A DNA stretch of 64,000 nt, from contig JBAOKB010000071.1 of NCBI GenBank assembly GCA_037044905.1, positions 496,001 through 560,000 of the forward strand, read 5' to 3'. The translations under genes and the position numbers were made by a program. The DNA comes from Hortaea werneckii. Lineage: Eukaryota > Ascomycota > Dothideomycetes > Mycosphaerellales > Teratosphaeriaceae. This document shows positions 10,365-21,696 of this stretch, piece after piece. The notes beneath the pieces were generated by a model. The model worked only from the letters and a program-made list of their open reading frames with translations. It was not told the DNA's origin and did not search any database. The stretch's first letter is position 1, and every line of letters begins with the position of its first letter.

Positions 10365-12989
10365 ATGGCAACAGCTTTAAGAGGAAGACCGGCTCGTATG
10401 TTCGCCAACGACGTGACTTCTTAAGTTGGGACGCGATACTAATTTCTTCGCAGACGCACCGGGCCCAGCATACCTGGCATACACACCCAATGGCCGCAAG
10501 TTGATTACAGTGGGAACGAACAGCGCGATACGCATCTTCAAGCATGGCTCGGATGATGAGCCAGCTATTATCGATGTCCTCACTGAGAACCATACAGCTG
10601 TCGTTGCGACGAATGAGTTCTTCGTTGTGGGTGCGGAAGATGGCACGGTCACTAAGTACTCACTAATCTCTAACTCGATGGAGCAATTGCTCACCCGCTG
10701 CTCGCTGCCGGTCCGCGACATTACACTGTCAAATGATGGCGAATGGGTCGCGGTAGCAAGCGACGAGTTGGAAGTCAAGGTGGTGAGCACACAGGACATG
10801 GAGAAAGTCATGCATTTGCGCGAGCAATCTAGACCTGTCAAACATGTATCTTTTGATACAAGTGGCACCATGCTTGCTGTATCTTGTACGGACGGCATGG
10901 TTTATCTTTACTCGTTGAGCTCTGAGCAGCCACAATTGGTTAAACGAATCGACGGGTTGATCAAAACTCTCGAGACGGACTCTGAAGCTAGCGCAAAAGT
11001 GTCATGGCATCCAGACGGCAGAGCATTTGCTGTTCCGACATCTACAAGAGGTGCGTATGAAGCCATTGGCCGTATCATTTTCACAGCTAAGTTCTTTCTC
11101 AGATCTCCAGGTTGTGGCACGGAGTGATTGGCAGCGCCAGAAAGCTTTCTCGGGCGGACACAGGGCTGATATCAGTGCGTCTGCGTGGTCTCACAACGGT
11201 GCTCTGTTGGCCACAGGGGGTGTTGACAAGAGTCTTGGGCTGTGGGAGACTCGATCACAACGCCTTGTCAAGACGTTCGACGACGTGCAATATCCGATTC
11301 TGGCAATTGGCTGGCACCCGACGGATAACGTCCTTTCTTACACCAACAACAACGGGGAGCTTTTCATCAGAGAAGACTTCGTGCCGCAAGAGCATGCGAA
11401 GCATCTCAAGATTGCACTGCAACCTGCGCCAATGAACAATGACCCGCTATCCGAAGTCTCTGGCAACGCGCGCAAACAAATGCCGAATGGCGACAAACCC
11501 GGTGAAATAAGACGAACCACAGAAGATGATTATCTTGACGATCTTCTCGGCCCTGATGCGATGTCTGAAGATGGTGCCGGCTTCATTGAGGATGACGATG
11601 GCGCGGGCTATGCTGAAGAGCCTAATCGGTTCGGCAAAAGAGCAGCTGGTGCACTTGAAAGCAGACCCGCGAAACGACAGGCGCCTGTCTCAGCGTGGCA
11701 ACCGCAAATTCACGAACCGTTTCAGCCTGGAAGTACGCCTTGGAGAGGCAATCGACGATATCTCTGTCTGAACCTGACTGGCTTCGTGTGGACGGTCAGT
11801 CAGGAGACGCACCATACGATCACTGTGGAGTTCTATGACCGACAAGAACATCGCGATTTCCACTTCACTGACCCATTCAAATACGACAAAGCCTGTCTCA
11901 ACAGGAAAGGTTCCCTATTTTCGTGTCCACCATCAGACTATACTAATAACAGAGGCATGCTGTATTACCGGCCGCACGAGACGTGGACGGCGAGAACAGA
12001 CTGGCGCACACCTCTGCCCTCTGGAGAGGAGGTGACAAGCATGTCTTTATCGGACTCATGTATAGTCGTCACTACGTCCGCCGGCTACGTTCGAATTTAC
12101 TCGCTTTTCGGTGTACCGTTGAAAGTGTATCGCCAGAAAAGCACACCAGCGGTGACCTGTGCGAGCTGGCGAGACTATGTGATGACCGTCGGGAACGGTC
12201 CGGTAGGCGGCGAGGGTACGACTCGTCTCCTGTACACCATTGAGAACGTAAAACGGGACGAGATACATCAGAGCGAAGATATCCTCGCGCTTCCAGAAGG
12301 CGTCGAGCTGCGATCTGTCTTTTGGTCAGAGAATGGCGACCCGTGCATCTACGACACGGACGGCGTACTCCTGATTTTGCTGCACTGGCGTACGCCCGGC
12401 CAAGCTCAATGGGTCCCTTTGCTGGACACCAAGACACTTGAACGCTTGCAAAGCGGTAAGAAAGAGGAAAACTATTGGCCTGTGGCCGTGGCAGGCAACA
12501 AGTTCCATTGCATCATCCTCAAGGGTGGCGAAGAATACCCATACTTCCCGCGTCCACTTCTAAGCGACTTCGATTTCAGAATCCCAGTGTCCGACCCGCC
12601 AAGTGCGAACGAAGAGGATGACGACAGAGATGCTGCCCAACAGAAGACTTTAGAATCTCAACTCGTTCTGGCTTCTGTCAATTCACAGTCTGCAGCAGGA
12701 TCTTGTCGAGAACACCAATGCCACGTCAGCTCAGAAGTCCGAACTACCTGTTCTGGAGCGTGAAGTTGATAAAGCTCTGCTTCAGCTATTAGCAGCCGAG
12801 TGCAGAGAAGGCGAGGAGAGGGGCATGAAAGCTCTAGAGATTGCAACATTGATGCGGGATCGATCAGGCAAGATGCTCGAAGCTGCTGGCAAGATTGCAC
12901 AGAGGTTTCAACGAGGGGTGTTGGATAGTAAGATACGGGAGGTTGCAGAGCGACGCATGGTCGGATTGGTTGATGAGGATGACGTTTGA
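10365..12989 (+). CDS. CTF4: replisome/sister-chromatid cohesion factor Ctf4 (SepB/Mcl1), with one apparent frameshift
   Basis: Trimeric hub that links CMG helicase to DNA polymerase alpha. Exons are 10365-10395, 10454-11050 and 11103-12989. Introns 10396-10453 (ACTAAT branch) and 11051-11102 are canonical, and both joins restore sense (RGRPAHAPGPAY; TSTRDLQVV). The N-terminal third is a WD40 propeller (repeats such as GALLATGGVDKSLGLWE). An acidic linker (LDDLLGPDAMSEDGAGF) follows, then the Mcl1/SepB mid domain from PWRGNRRYLCLNLTG onward. The C-terminal helical part (LLQLLAAECREGEERGMKAL) is in a different frame. The reading frame slips by one near 12684-12689, between LVLASVNS and SLQQDLVENTN. 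Skipping one base gives exactly 838 codons, about 837 residues, as expected for fungal orthologues. No intron of plausible size fits the slip, so an inserted base is likely. Confidence 0.88.
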
Positions 12990-14231
12990 AAACTTTCGGA
13001 ATACGTATTCTGTGTATTACTGACAATGATTGTAAATGTTGGTTTGTTCTCGGGGACTCGGAGCAAGCGAAGATGGCAACCTGACTTGATCAGAAGGGGA
13101 AGTGTATCCATGCATGCACTTGCAGTCAAGCGGACCAGCGTGCCGCACGCTCACTTAGCAAAGCCCTTCACTCTTTGTGCGACTTGCTCTTTTGTACGCT
13201 GCCACGGCGTCAAAGGTTTGCCTCCGCCGCCAAGTTCAGGCGGAAGCAAGGCGAAATGAGATGGAACAGGGGCACGCAAGACTGTCAGACAGGTGGAGGG
13301 GGCGATTGAAATTCCAAACCCTAGTCGGGCTGTGGCATCTCACATGTCAGCGGTCAGGAACAGATTGCCATCGCAGATCGCGATAGGTGGACAACGCTCG
13401 TAATGCAAAGGAACCCAATCATATGTGTACGGTATGCACGACTCCGACTCAAACGCCTTATGAGCCGGTGGTCCGATAGGAGCCCAAGGACTGTGGCACG
13501 GCAGAGTCCTGCGGTTATCCGTGTGTGCTCATGCAGCACATTTGCCGGCTTTAGTTTACTTGGAGGGAGTGTATAGTACCTTCCAGAGCGAGTACTGAGC
13601 CTAGCACGACAAGCCGCATGCCCTGCTTATGACTTCTCCTAACTGACTTACAAGCACCTCACATGCAAGGCGATGGACCACGCATTGTCAAGGCTTATTC
13701 TCGATCTGTCTGCTGGACATGGTGAGCGTCCAGAAAAAGGCAAAACTTTTCAAGACATCGTCCTCGCTGCCAAAATCCCTGTCCTCCATGTCCATAGCAG
13801 AGGCTTCGGTATTTTTCGGGACTCGATGATAATCGACACTTTCGTCCCTTTCCTGCTCAAGTCTCAGGCCAAGTGGAAAACAATTGGCGCGGAGAAGCGG
13901 ATCGGCAGTAGCAAACATTCAGATGCGGTCAGGTAACACATCGAATGAGGCCAAAGCTACACCTTTTGGAAGGCTGAGCTCTCGATCGAGCGACCGCAGC
14001 CCCGCCACGCCGCCTGTCCGGTTGCACTCGCTGCCTTGCATGTGTACCCTGCTGCCCTTTTCTGTGGCACAGTGCATACATCATTTCCCGAATCGGGCAG
14101 ATAAATGGTCGCGTCACGCCTGAAGCGGGGTGAGTCCATCTCCTCACCTCGAAGCAACTCGATATCATCGACGAAAACCAAAACCCATCCATCGAAGATT
14201 TTGTTGTCTTCTGAAGACCAACATTGAAACT
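12990..14231. other. intergenic region, no gene supported
   Basis: Short frames on both strands between 13354 and 13936 lack recognisable motifs and convincing splice partners. The last bases are probably the 5' leader of the gene starting at 14280, whose leader appears to contain an intron. Confidence 0.4.
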
Positions 14232-14279
14232 GTAAGTGCTAGTCGACAGCCCAAGACTGCGTAGACTAACTCACATCAG
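14232..14279 (+). other. probable 5'-leader intron of the zinc-ribbon gene
   Basis: Donor GTAAGT, a CTAAC branch site and a TCAG acceptor lie 48 bases apart. The acceptor abuts the ATG at 14280. Confidence 0.5.
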
Positions 14280-14728
14280 ATGGGGAGGCGCAATGGGGCC
14301 TTCAACTGGCTGGTAACGAGAGGTCTTGACCCAGGGAGCTTGCTGCCACCTGCATCGCCTCTACTTGGACCGAATATCGGCAGCGTTGGACCAGCAGGCT
14401 ACACCCAGGAGCTGCTGGACCACCTTGACGACTTATACTTGGCCGGGCAGCTATTACCGCATGTCTATCAGGCACTCAGGCTTCAAATCAGCACGACGGC
14501 TCTGCAAGGGCCGGGTGCCTGGCCAGTCCATCACGCTGATCTCTATCGAAGATATTCTCCGATGAGGGGCAGATACCATGGCCTGCACTGGCAGGCGGCG
14601 CATGGCCTTCTGGCGGTTTTGGAGGAATGAACCCTCTCAGTCCTCTCATGGGAGGTCGGCAGCCGGTGGTCGGATACTGTCCCAAGTGCTTGACTTATGC
14701 CGTTGGCACTTGTCCGGTATGTAATTAG
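14280..14728 (+). CDS. small protein with C-terminal double-CxxC zinc ribbon, with an apparent frameshift
   Basis: I do not recognise the family. The first frame starts MGRRNGAFNW, directly after a good intron acceptor, and contains a plausible helical stretch (YTQELLDHLDDLYLAGQLLP). The second frame is Gly/Pro/Met-rich (WPSGGFGGMNPLSPLMGG) and ends YCPKCLTYAVGTCPVCN before TAG. The pair of CPxC knuckles about ten residues apart looks like a structural zinc ribbon. The frames meet at the GGGG run 14566-14569. One more G there gives a continuous product of exactly 150 codons (149 residues), reading SPMRGQIPWPA across the join. An alternative is a small intron near 14515-14572 with a weak donor. 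Function is unknown; a zinc-binding adaptor is only a guess. Confidence 0.5.
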
Positions 14729-16401
14729 GAAGTTGTTTTGCTCGTTTGCAAAGTTCTAGGGCGAGAACGTTTCCATGGGATTGTTTCTCTGTGTAAATAT
14801 TGGGAGGTTTCTCGAGAATAGAGGCGCGGATCGCGAACGATCGCTATGCAGAGTACTCATGACTACTATTGCCAATTTCAATATGTTAAATGCATCCGCC
14901 TACTAAAAAGCCACGTTTTGGGCTGGCCGTGATGGGCGACGTGCACCTGAGAATGCTTTGCACCAATCACTTCACGTTTCTACAAAAGGCGATATGGGAG
15001 TTGGTGATAAAAAGGGAACTTCACTTGACTTCTCAGGCCAATTACCTGCCGTTGCAGCAACCATTCCTGGAAGACTGAAGCTTTTCTCCGAGTTCAATGG
15101 TCCTTCGATGTCCAAGGGAGAATATGCCAGATACCAGAGGACCGTCTCATGCAAAGCTTGTTCTCAATTCATCGCTATCACACGAAACACTCTATCCAGA
15201 CTCTAGGTTGGGACGGACCGTGGCTACTTTCTCAACTAAACGCGCAGTGTGGATCCATACTGAATGGTGCATTCAATGTTCCATACAAGATGCGGGTCCA
15301 ACATGCCCCAAAATGCAGAGAGTTCGACCAGACACTGGCGTTCCTCAAGCCATCAAGTGGAATGACACGAAAAGTCTTCGAGAGACCACTCTAAAGACGT
15401 CTCAATGGGATTTCAAATTGGGTTGGCATTTGGCTGCGCAAGAGCGCTGTGCTTTGGTCGGACGCGGCTTGTGGTGGTAAATTATTGTCTGCCCTCTGTT
15501 GGATCACATCAGATCATCGGTCATTAGGACTCACTCGCTCTTGTGTAGTCTAGCTTTCGGCTTCTGACGGTATAGCCTTGGACCTGCGATTACTGTACTG
15601 TCCGCGGAACAAGCACGACCTTCCTGTTCGAACGAGGTGGCTAACGTTTCACACCAGCCCTGCCATTATTCACAATTCCACGAATGACGCTTCAGGCAGA
15701 GCGCAGATCCTTTGAAGGTGAACAAGACCTTGCCGACTAGTCATCAGGCGATGCTTTTGCTGGCGGCAAAACTTTGATGCTGGCACCCAATATGCTTCGC
15801 GTGACATGTCGTTGCGAAGTCTGTACATTCTTGACCCCTCCTCGTAGAGTGCAGTCTTCTGCATCGGACATTAGCCGTGACGGAAAAAACCGTCCGCCGC
15901 ATGGCTAGTGCCGTGTTCCTGCAACCGGACTTCATCCAAACAAGACACCCATCTCCCGACCACGCCTGTGCCAAACAGGTGGAGACATCACTGATCACCA
16001 GGCAATGCCTACAGCATATCCTCGTCTACATATACGAACCGAACTCGGGCTTCACAGCACGTTCCGTAGGGCTGAAGAAACGGCTTCATTAAGAACTCAT
16101 CCGAGTCCCCGAAGCCCTACTCGTTTGAACGATCCCTGCTAAGATCACTATATCAAACTTTCAATCATGGATTGGTGCACGCTTCGTTGTTTCAACCGAG
16201 AGATGCACCGCCAAGCGACATAAACAGAAGTCTACGTCTATGCAGCCCTAATGTGAAGTGCTTCGGGGTCTTGTACCACTTGGGAACGGTCACCGTGTGG
16301 CATACCAGCCTTTCCCAAGTACTTATAGTAGGTCCTCTGTCTCTGTTGCTTTGCTGCCAATTCAGAAAGCTTGTGATTTCTTCTGTTCCAACGCCAGCAC
16401 C
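14729..16401. other. intergenic region upstream of pectin lyase
   Basis: Frames at 14890-15480 (plus) and around 15670-16000 (minus) have no recognisable motif. The last few hundred bases must contain the pectin lyase promoter. I did not find a site I would assign to a named regulator. Confidence 0.4.
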
Positions 16402-17650
16402 ATGAAGACTTCTCTCCTTTCCTTCCTGGCTGCTCAAGCTGCCAGCATTGCCGCAGTCAGCGTCTCAGGCGCCGCTGAAGGTTTTGCTAAGGGCGTGACT
16501 GGTGGCGGTAATGCTGCAGCAGTCTACCCTTCGACCACCGACGAGCTCGTCTCATACCTTCAAGACGATCAGCAGCGCGTTGTCGTTCTCCAGAAGACCT
16601 TCGACTTCCGCGGTACTGAAGGTACTACCAGTGCCACCGGTTGCGCCCCCTGGGGCACTGGTTCTGGCTGCCAGACCGCCATCAATCAGAACGGCTGGTG
16701 CGACAACTACCAGCCCGATGCGCCCCATGTGTCTGTCTCTTATGATAACGCTGCTACTCTGGGCATTACCGTAAAGTCTCACAAGACCATCATCGGTGAG
16801 GGTAACAGTGGTGCTATCGTGGGCAAGGGCCTGCGCATTGTTAGCGGTGCCAGCAACATCATCATTCAGAACATCGCCATCACCGATCTTAATCCTCAGT
16901 ACGTCTGGGGTGGTGATGTAAGTTTGAATTCCATGAGATCAAGGCCGTCTCCCGAGCTAACGAAAACTTACAGGCCATCACGCTGAACGGTGCCGACCTG
17001 GTGTGGATTGACCATGTTACGGTAAGACTTTTCTTTCGGCATATACTCATACTTTGCTAATGAATTGTCAGACTGCCCGCATTGGCCGCCAGCACATTGT
17101 TCTCGGCGAGAGCGCCGACAACCGTGTGACCATTAGCAATTGCTACATCAACGGCTACTCTCAGTGGTCTGCCAAGTGCAACAACCACCACTACTGGGCC
17201 ATCTACCTCACTGGATCAAACGACCTGGTAACGATGAAGAACAACTACATCTACTACACTTCCGGACGTGGCCCCAAGGTCGGCGGCAACACCCTCCTCC
17301 ACGCCGTCAACAACTACTGGTACCAGGTCGAGGGCCACGCTTTCGAAGTCGGCAGCGGCGCTCAAATTGTCGCAGAGGGCAACATCTTCCAGAACGTCGA
17401 CTACCCGATCCAACAGGGCGCGATCGACGGCCGCATCTTCACCTCCCCCAGCACCGGCGCCAACCAGGTATGCAACTCTTACCTCGGCCACAACTGCGTG
17501 CTGAACGCTTTCGGCTCTTCCGGCGACTTCACTGGCACCTCGGACACCAGCTTCCTGGTCAACTTCAACGGCAAGAACATTGCTTCTGCTCAATCGACCT
17601 CGGGCTTGGCCTCTTCCATTCAGGCCAACGCCGGCCAGGGTAACTTGTAA
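16402..17650 (+). CDS. pelA: secreted pectin lyase, polysaccharide lyase family 1
   Basis: Cleaves methyl-esterified homogalacturonan by beta-elimination outside the cell. Exons 16402-16917, 16974-17021 and 17072-17650 give 380 residues. The short introns have GTAAGT/GTAAGA donors and CTAAC/CTAAT branch sites. A signal peptide covers about residues 1-19 (MKTSLLSFLAAQAASIAAVS). It is followed by SGAAEGFAKGVTGGGNA, typical of Aspergillus pectin lyases. Diagnostic segments are YVWGGDAITLNGADLVWIDH, TTARIGRQHIVLGESADNR, and the YYTSGRGPKVGGNTLLHAVN stretch, where the family's catalytic Arg is expected. The TARIGRQH and HAVNNYWY signatures favour pectin lyase over pectate lyase. The C-terminus NAGQGNL is also typical. 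It is isolated between gene-poor stretches. Confidence 0.95.
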
Positions 17651-18110
17651 AAGCTGGGCCTAGGGAGCAGAACAGTTTATTGATATTCAAACCGTTTTCA
17701 CTTCTTGTACATAATTTTCTTGAATGCTCAGTGCAAACTTTTCGTGCTGCTGAGTCTCCTTTCGCTACCATTCCGCAAGCCATATGCCTGTCTTCGCCCT
17801 TGGGTCTGTCCCGTTGCTGAGCAAATGGCTCGTGATATTAAATGAATTTCATAATATTCATCTGTCGCCGTAAACTCTTGCTCGAGACCAATATCTCTTG
17901 TGCGTCTTGCGATCCCAGCCTTGAAGCTTCGTCCTGGCATCAGCTCATAGATCTTGATAAGCACATGACCCCTTTCCTGAATACTGTACCAAATGAGACG
18001 GTGTTGACTACCAAGAAAAATATTTTCTCATGTATCCTGTGACTGCCATTTCGAATATAGAACCCCCTATCCCTAAGTTGTAGGAAACACACGCAGGCCA
18101 GCGATTCGCT
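17651..18110. other. convergent intergenic region
   Basis: Lies between the ends of the pectin lyase gene and the minus-strand DUF7918-like gene. It presumably holds both 3' untranslated regions. No other feature was seen. Confidence 0.5.
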
Positions 18111-19373
18111 TCAGTCCTCCAGCTCAGCCAGCTTCCTCTCAAGCTCAATCTCTCGAAGTTGTCTCCTGATCTCTGCCCTTTTCTTTTCACGCTCACGCTG
18201 TGCTCTGATACCAGCTGCACTATGGCCTGCAGTACTTTGGGTGCTGGATCCAGATACTGTAATTGGCTCGTTGGGTGTCTTCTTGAACGCCTCATGGTCT
18301 ACAGGCTCCGTTTTGATACGCTTAGTAGGCATTGGCTCTTCATCATCGCAGTCGTCTTGTAGGCCGAATAAAGTTTGGACGCCGCTGCCCCTGACACACT
18401 TGGAAGCGCTTTGTGCATACTGGAGAGTTGGTGATGGGAGCTTGGTTTGGAAGAGCGGTGCTGGCTCTTTCGGGAGGCTGGGCGAAATACCTTGGTCGAA
18501 GGAATTGGCTTTGCCAAAAATATACGATTTCTGCCGGGCCGGTCAACCAGATATTCCAGTGAAACCTTCACGAGAGTTGGGCATGTAGAGAAGAATCACC
18601 TTTGCAGCCCTTGCTTTCTCTGCGTCCAGAACCGCAGCGTAATGGAAGATGAACTTCAGCTCTCTACCCGACTGTCCTTTCGATGGGGTCCAATGAAATC
18701 TCTCCGGCTGGTATGGGCCTCTGCTTACATGGCTCTTTCCGTGGTGTCTGCAAGCATCAGCTGAGTTCAATCGAAGATGCTTCTGGGTAAGACTCACGGG
18801 GTATACGCCACCGAGGTCAGCACATTCCGTATCCTCGCCTTCGGACTTTTGAGCACATTGGGTGATAACATTTCCAGAAAGTTTCTATTAGTTTCTTTGC
18901 CGCGTTGCAAAATCACTTCGAGCTTCCCACGTAGCACTTGCATTGGAGAAAGCCGGTATTAGCTGCGCCCAAGGTACCAGAAGATTGAAAAGAAACGACT
19001 CACGTCCATCAGCGACCATGAACTCCAACGGCAGAATTCTGACCTCCATCTCGCTGACCCCATCTTCAGCCAGCGCAGCATCAGCGTATACGTGTGCCTC
19101 CTCGTACGTGTGTTGATGAGTCTTCGCTTTCAAAGTCTTCCCATATCTCATGTTTCCATCATCGATCCGGAAGCCAATGCAAAGGTCACTTGCACCTTCA
19201 AAATCGAAAGCTGCCCCAACGTTGATAGCGAAGGCATATCTCTGTCGAGGCCAAACGCGGATGTGGCACTCCTTGGTGAGTTTGCATTCCGAAGCGGACG
19301 CTTTCTCGTGATACTCTATGCCAGTGTCCGATGACTTCAGTGTGACCTCAATGTCTTCTTTGCGGTCTTTCAT
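18111..19373 (-). CDS. DUF7918-like fungal protein, paralogue A
   Basis: I place this in a widespread fungal family of unknown function (DUF7918), from the overall pattern rather than a search. Four exons, 19004-19373, 18798-18936, 18600-18747 and 18111-18530, keep frame across all three introns (67, 50 and 69 bases) and give 358 residues. The N-terminal beta-rich domain contains EVTLKSSDTGIEYHEKA and FAINVGAAFDFEGASDLCI. The middle has GKLEVILQRGKE, then HGKSHVSRG and ELKFIFHYAAVLDAEKARAA. The tail holds a basic patch (PTKRIKTEP) and ends in a charged coil (REKKRAEIRRQLREIELERK). An upstream in-frame stop leaves this ATG as the only start. The next gene, 20165-21462, has the same layout. A nuclear role is suggested by the basic tail but is inference. 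Confidence 0.75.
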
Positions 19374-20164
19374 GTCGAGCGTCTGGAAGGTAGTGAGGGC
19401 GCCGGGTGTTTAATCTATGTCTCGAGTCATAAGCAGCATGTATACGACAGGGTTAAGAAACGCCACAGCGTTTTGTTTTGATGCTTCGACGCCGTGCGTT
19501 TGTTTATGCACCACCAGGAAGCTCTGACCTCTTTTGGAGACGGAAGGCGCAATAAGGAATCTGAAACACAGCAATTCTTGACAACTCCAAGCCCTTCCAG
19601 CCTTCTTCTGATCTGAGTCGTGTTCAGCTTTAACGTCGAGTTTGTCCTATCCTTCGTTGCGCTTGCACTCGTGTATCTTCATTGTTCTGTCATTTGCCAC
19701 CAAAATTGGAGTGGCGTGTAGCCGTGGTATTGACATTGCCGTTGTCTCTCCCACGGTAAAAATTGTTTGCGGCTACCGTCCTCCAAGATTTCTGCCGCCG
19801 ACACGGCGCTAGAACGGATTCAGTTTTCCATAACGATAGAAATACGAGAGGACGATTGTACAATATCGCCGGCTAGAACTGCTTTCACGGGTTGGGTCAG
19901 GCGGTCGAATCAAAAAGATGAAGCGAATTGGGCTTGATGGTAATTTGCAGCATCGTCTTCGACATCTTTCATGTAGATGTTAAAGTTTGTCTGGGGAGCA
20001 ATGTATGAGCAACTCCATCTGCCGTTTCCGCAGTCGTAGTATCGTAACAAAGCAGCCAAGAAGCCTCGACCTCCTGAGCAAGCAAGTGCTGGATCAACAA
20101 ACGAGAAAAGCGCACCTCTTCTCCTTGAGCTAGCTTCCTTTCGCCAAGCTCATCAATTCTCGCC
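19374..20164. other. intergenic region between the two paralogues
   Basis: About 790 bases holding the promoter of paralogue A and the 3' end of paralogue B. A minus-strand frame at 19969-20181 overlaps the end of paralogue B in another frame and is charged and coil-like. It has no independent support. Confidence 0.4.
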
Positions 20165-21462
20165 TCAATCTCCATCTTCAATATCCAGGATCTGCCGTTT
20201 CAGCTTCTGCTCCTCTCTTTGCAGCCTGTTCTCTTCCCTTTGCAGCCTTATCTCCTCCAGCTGCGACTCGATTCTGGCTCTCTCCGTGACCTTGGAGCTC
20301 TTCGTCGTGAAAGAATTTGGCTCGTCGCCCGCAGCTCCAGCATTGGAAACGCCCTCCATAACCTCTTGTTTGATTTTCTTTGATCGCGGTGGCTCTTCGT
20401 CGTCGCTGTCGAGGTTAATCTGCACCTTCATGTTAGGAATAGATCAATTGTCGTATTGAGAAGTCACTCACGATTTCCTTAGGCTTTTTTGGGAATTTTG
20501 AGCCTTCAGGGACAATCAGAGGCGCCGTTGTCTCGTCACGGGACTCTGTGCCCTGGTTTCCTTTCGTCTGCTTATTTTCTGTACGCTCTTTGGAGACTGT
20601 GGCAGGCGTTGGGATGATATTATTGAGTTCGAGAATCACTGCGACATGATTAGTAGATTAGACGACCGACAGGAATGGACACTTACTGCGTGATGCGTAG
20701 AAGAACGTAAACATGATCTCTTTGCCAGCATCGCCCACTGCGGGCATCCATATTTGGTCCCGCTTATCTATCTCTTCCTCCTGGAAGTCTATTGGCATTG
20801 TGCTAGGATAGCTAGTCAGCAGGAAGTGCTTAATCACTTGAAGAACCTCATCACCTACATGACCCTGTGCGACCTCCCCTTGTTGACAACTTTGCTTGAT
20901 GTTTTTCCTGGCAGCGCATAATTGTGACTCCAATTGGGTTTGCCCTTGATCCATTTTTTTCGACCAAGTTGTAGCGTCACTTGGATTCTGCCCCGGTGCA
21001 AAAATTCTTCTTCCTCCTCCTCAACAGTCAGGTGAGTGTCTTCCGCTATTAGCGATTAGCAGATATGCAAAGTGTCAAAACGCATGAAGAGTACATACAA
21101 CCTTCCAGCTCCTGGAAAGAGAATCCTACGCATTCCCATTCGCCATCTTCACAACTCACGCTTGAACCGAGTAATGTGCTTATCTCCGCCCTCTGTTCGG
21201 GCTTGACCAGCGTATCAAAGCAGCCTATGGTGCCGCCATCAATGTCGAGGAAGGCACGCACCTGGGTGTACTTTTTGAAGTCAAAGGCAGGATCCAGCTT
21301 CACAACCACCTCGAACCGCTCATCATTGACTGCTTCGATGAATCGCTCATTTTTTTCGCCGGTGTAGAGAGGAGAAGATCTTGGAGCTCTATACTCGCGG
21401 TATCCCGTGTCACCGCCACATGGCCTGGTATAGACTTCTGTGCCAGCCTCTTCGTCGTACAT
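20165..21462 (-). CDS. DUF7918-like fungal protein, paralogue B
   Basis: Same architecture as the neighbour at 18111-19373. Five exons, 21099-21462, 20859-21045, 20687-20802, 20472-20638 and 20165-20425, keep phase through introns of 53, 56, 48 and 46 bases. The product is about 364 residues from the ATG at 21462. Corresponding segments are TEVYTRPCGGDTGYREY (N-terminus), FEVVVKLDPAFDFKKYTQVR, RGRIQVTLQLGRKKW, NKGRSHRV and KEIMFTFFYASRMILELNNI. The tail has a basic patch (PRSKKIKQE) and a Gln/Arg/Glu coil (RLQREENRLQREEQKLKRQ). The open frame extends upstream of the ATG without another ATG, so an additional 5' exon cannot be excluded. Function is unknown. Confidence 0.75.
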
Positions 21463-21696
21463 CGTAGCCACCGATAGCCAATCGTGCGGCGGAGGTGATA
21501 TGAGAATGTTGGTGTCGATGATCGAAAAACGGAGCTTGAAAGCGGAAGAGAAGGCTCTTATAGATAGAAAAGCCTGGAGTCACAAGCAGCATTTGAAAGA
21601 CCACGATCACATGAAAGCTTCAATCAGTCAGAAGTGAAGCAAGGTTGGCCTTCACATACCGTGTCCAAAAGAATACAAACACACACAAACCCATCG

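Noticed and set aside
18798..18936. Alternative reading frame in exon 2 of DUF7918-like paralogue A (natural-looking, ending GGVYP)
   Set aside because: It cannot be joined in phase to either the upstream or the downstream exon, whereas the chosen frame joins to both.
19969..20181. Minus-strand frame overlapping the end of paralogue B
   Set aside because: Overlaps the coiled tail in another phase; charged composition comes from the overlapping gene.
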